From Lentisphaerota bacterium (lineage in GTDB: Bacteria; Verrucomicrobiota; Lentisphaeria; Oligosphaerales; JAFGRS01), in NCBI GenBank assembly GCA_012514865.1, contig JAAYZO010000961.1, positions 1 through 6,360 on the forward strand: a DNA stretch of 6,360 bases, written 5' to 3'. Below, in pieces: positions 6,154 to 6,360 of this stretch (position 1 is its first letter; every line of letters starts with the position of its first letter). The notes beneath the pieces are model-generated. The model did not search any database. It was not told the origin of the DNA and worked only from the letters and a program-made list of their open reading frames with translations. Both the position numbers and the translations under genes were made by a program.

Positions 6154-6360
6154 TCATTCTTCGAGGCCATTCACGCAACGGGTGATCCCGCCCTTCATCA
6201 CGTCTCCCCCGAAGTTCAGCAGGTAACCGAGCTTGCAGCCCGTAAGCCGCAGGTAGGTCTGCACCTGTTTCCTGTGGGCTGCGGTCACCCGCTCCACCGA
6301 CTTCAGTTCCAGGATCACCTTCCCTTCGACGATCAGGTCGGCCCGGAACCCTTCCTCGAA
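6154..6360 (-). CDS. GxxExxY protein, C-terminal part (5' end outside the window)
   Basis: The last 68 residues of a protein whose start lies beyond the right edge. The family is usually about 125-130 residues, so roughly half is visible. The fragment carries the typical core: GFRADLIVEGKVILELKSVE (residues 4-23), then HRKQVQTYLRLTG (29-41), CKLGYLLNFG (42-51) and the end GITRCVNGLEE. D8, E18 and K20 match the D...ExK pattern of the PDDEXK nuclease fold, with Q32 and Y36 in the following helix, as in PF13366 (PDDEXK_3). The family's biological role is not established; a nuclease-like activity is inferred from the fold. These genes are typically solitary, multi-copy and laterally spread, and nothing here ties it to its neighbours. 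The stop codon and C-terminus look intact. Confidence 0.92.
   Translation of the reverse strand, partial: FEEGFRADLIVEGKVILELKSVERVTAAHRKQVQTYLRLTGCKLGYLLNFGGDVMKGGITRCVNGLEE

Overview
The window reads as a piece of a GC-rich bacterial genome. Every gene I can support lies on the minus strand, so biological order runs right to left. In that order they are the end of a GxxExxY-family protein (cut by the right edge), a 28-residue membrane-type small ORF, a secreted protein of about 620 residues with a probable TIM-barrel and beta-sandwich layout, a divergent Hsp70-family ATPase, and tRNA-guanine transglycosylase (tgt). No mobile element, rRNA, tRNA or CRISPR array is visible. The taxon cannot be fixed from this sequence. 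The GxxExxY gene, a secreted barrel protein of unknown family and a tgt unlike the usual enterobacterial form make a Planctomycetes-Verrucomicrobia-Lentisphaerae-like or other environmental lineage plausible. That is inference.

Left part (1-3330, very GC-rich): a promoter-like pair of boxes (TTGGCC / TATAGT, 17-base spacer) precedes the Hsp70 gene. The Hsp70 gene is followed after 10 bases by tgt, and the tgt ribosome binding site overlaps the Hsp70 stop codon, so the two look like one translationally linked operon. The tgt stop is followed at once by a GC hairpin and then by a tandem pair of 76-bp direct repeats that differ at one base.

Middle (3331-3639): this stretch has no gene but is dense in inverted repeats. 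It includes a nested dyad built on a 16-bp perfect palindrome, two hairpins that compete for the same bases, and a 13-bp arm dyad just after the stop codon of the secreted protein. It probably holds transcription termination for the right-hand gene and upstream DNA for the Hsp70 promoter.

Right part (3640-6360, visibly less GC-rich): the secreted protein gene has a clear signal peptide and ribosome binding site but no enzyme family I can name. A non-coding stretch of about 410 bases follows, then the small ORF with a near-perfect Shine-Dalgarno sequence, then the C-terminal half of the GxxExxY protein. The two halves show no functional link. The composition change and the palindrome cluster between them suggest separate histories. 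I found no convincing new multi-gene system; the most notable items are the Hsp70-tgt pairing, the small membrane ORF, the 76-bp tandem repeat and the palindrome cluster.
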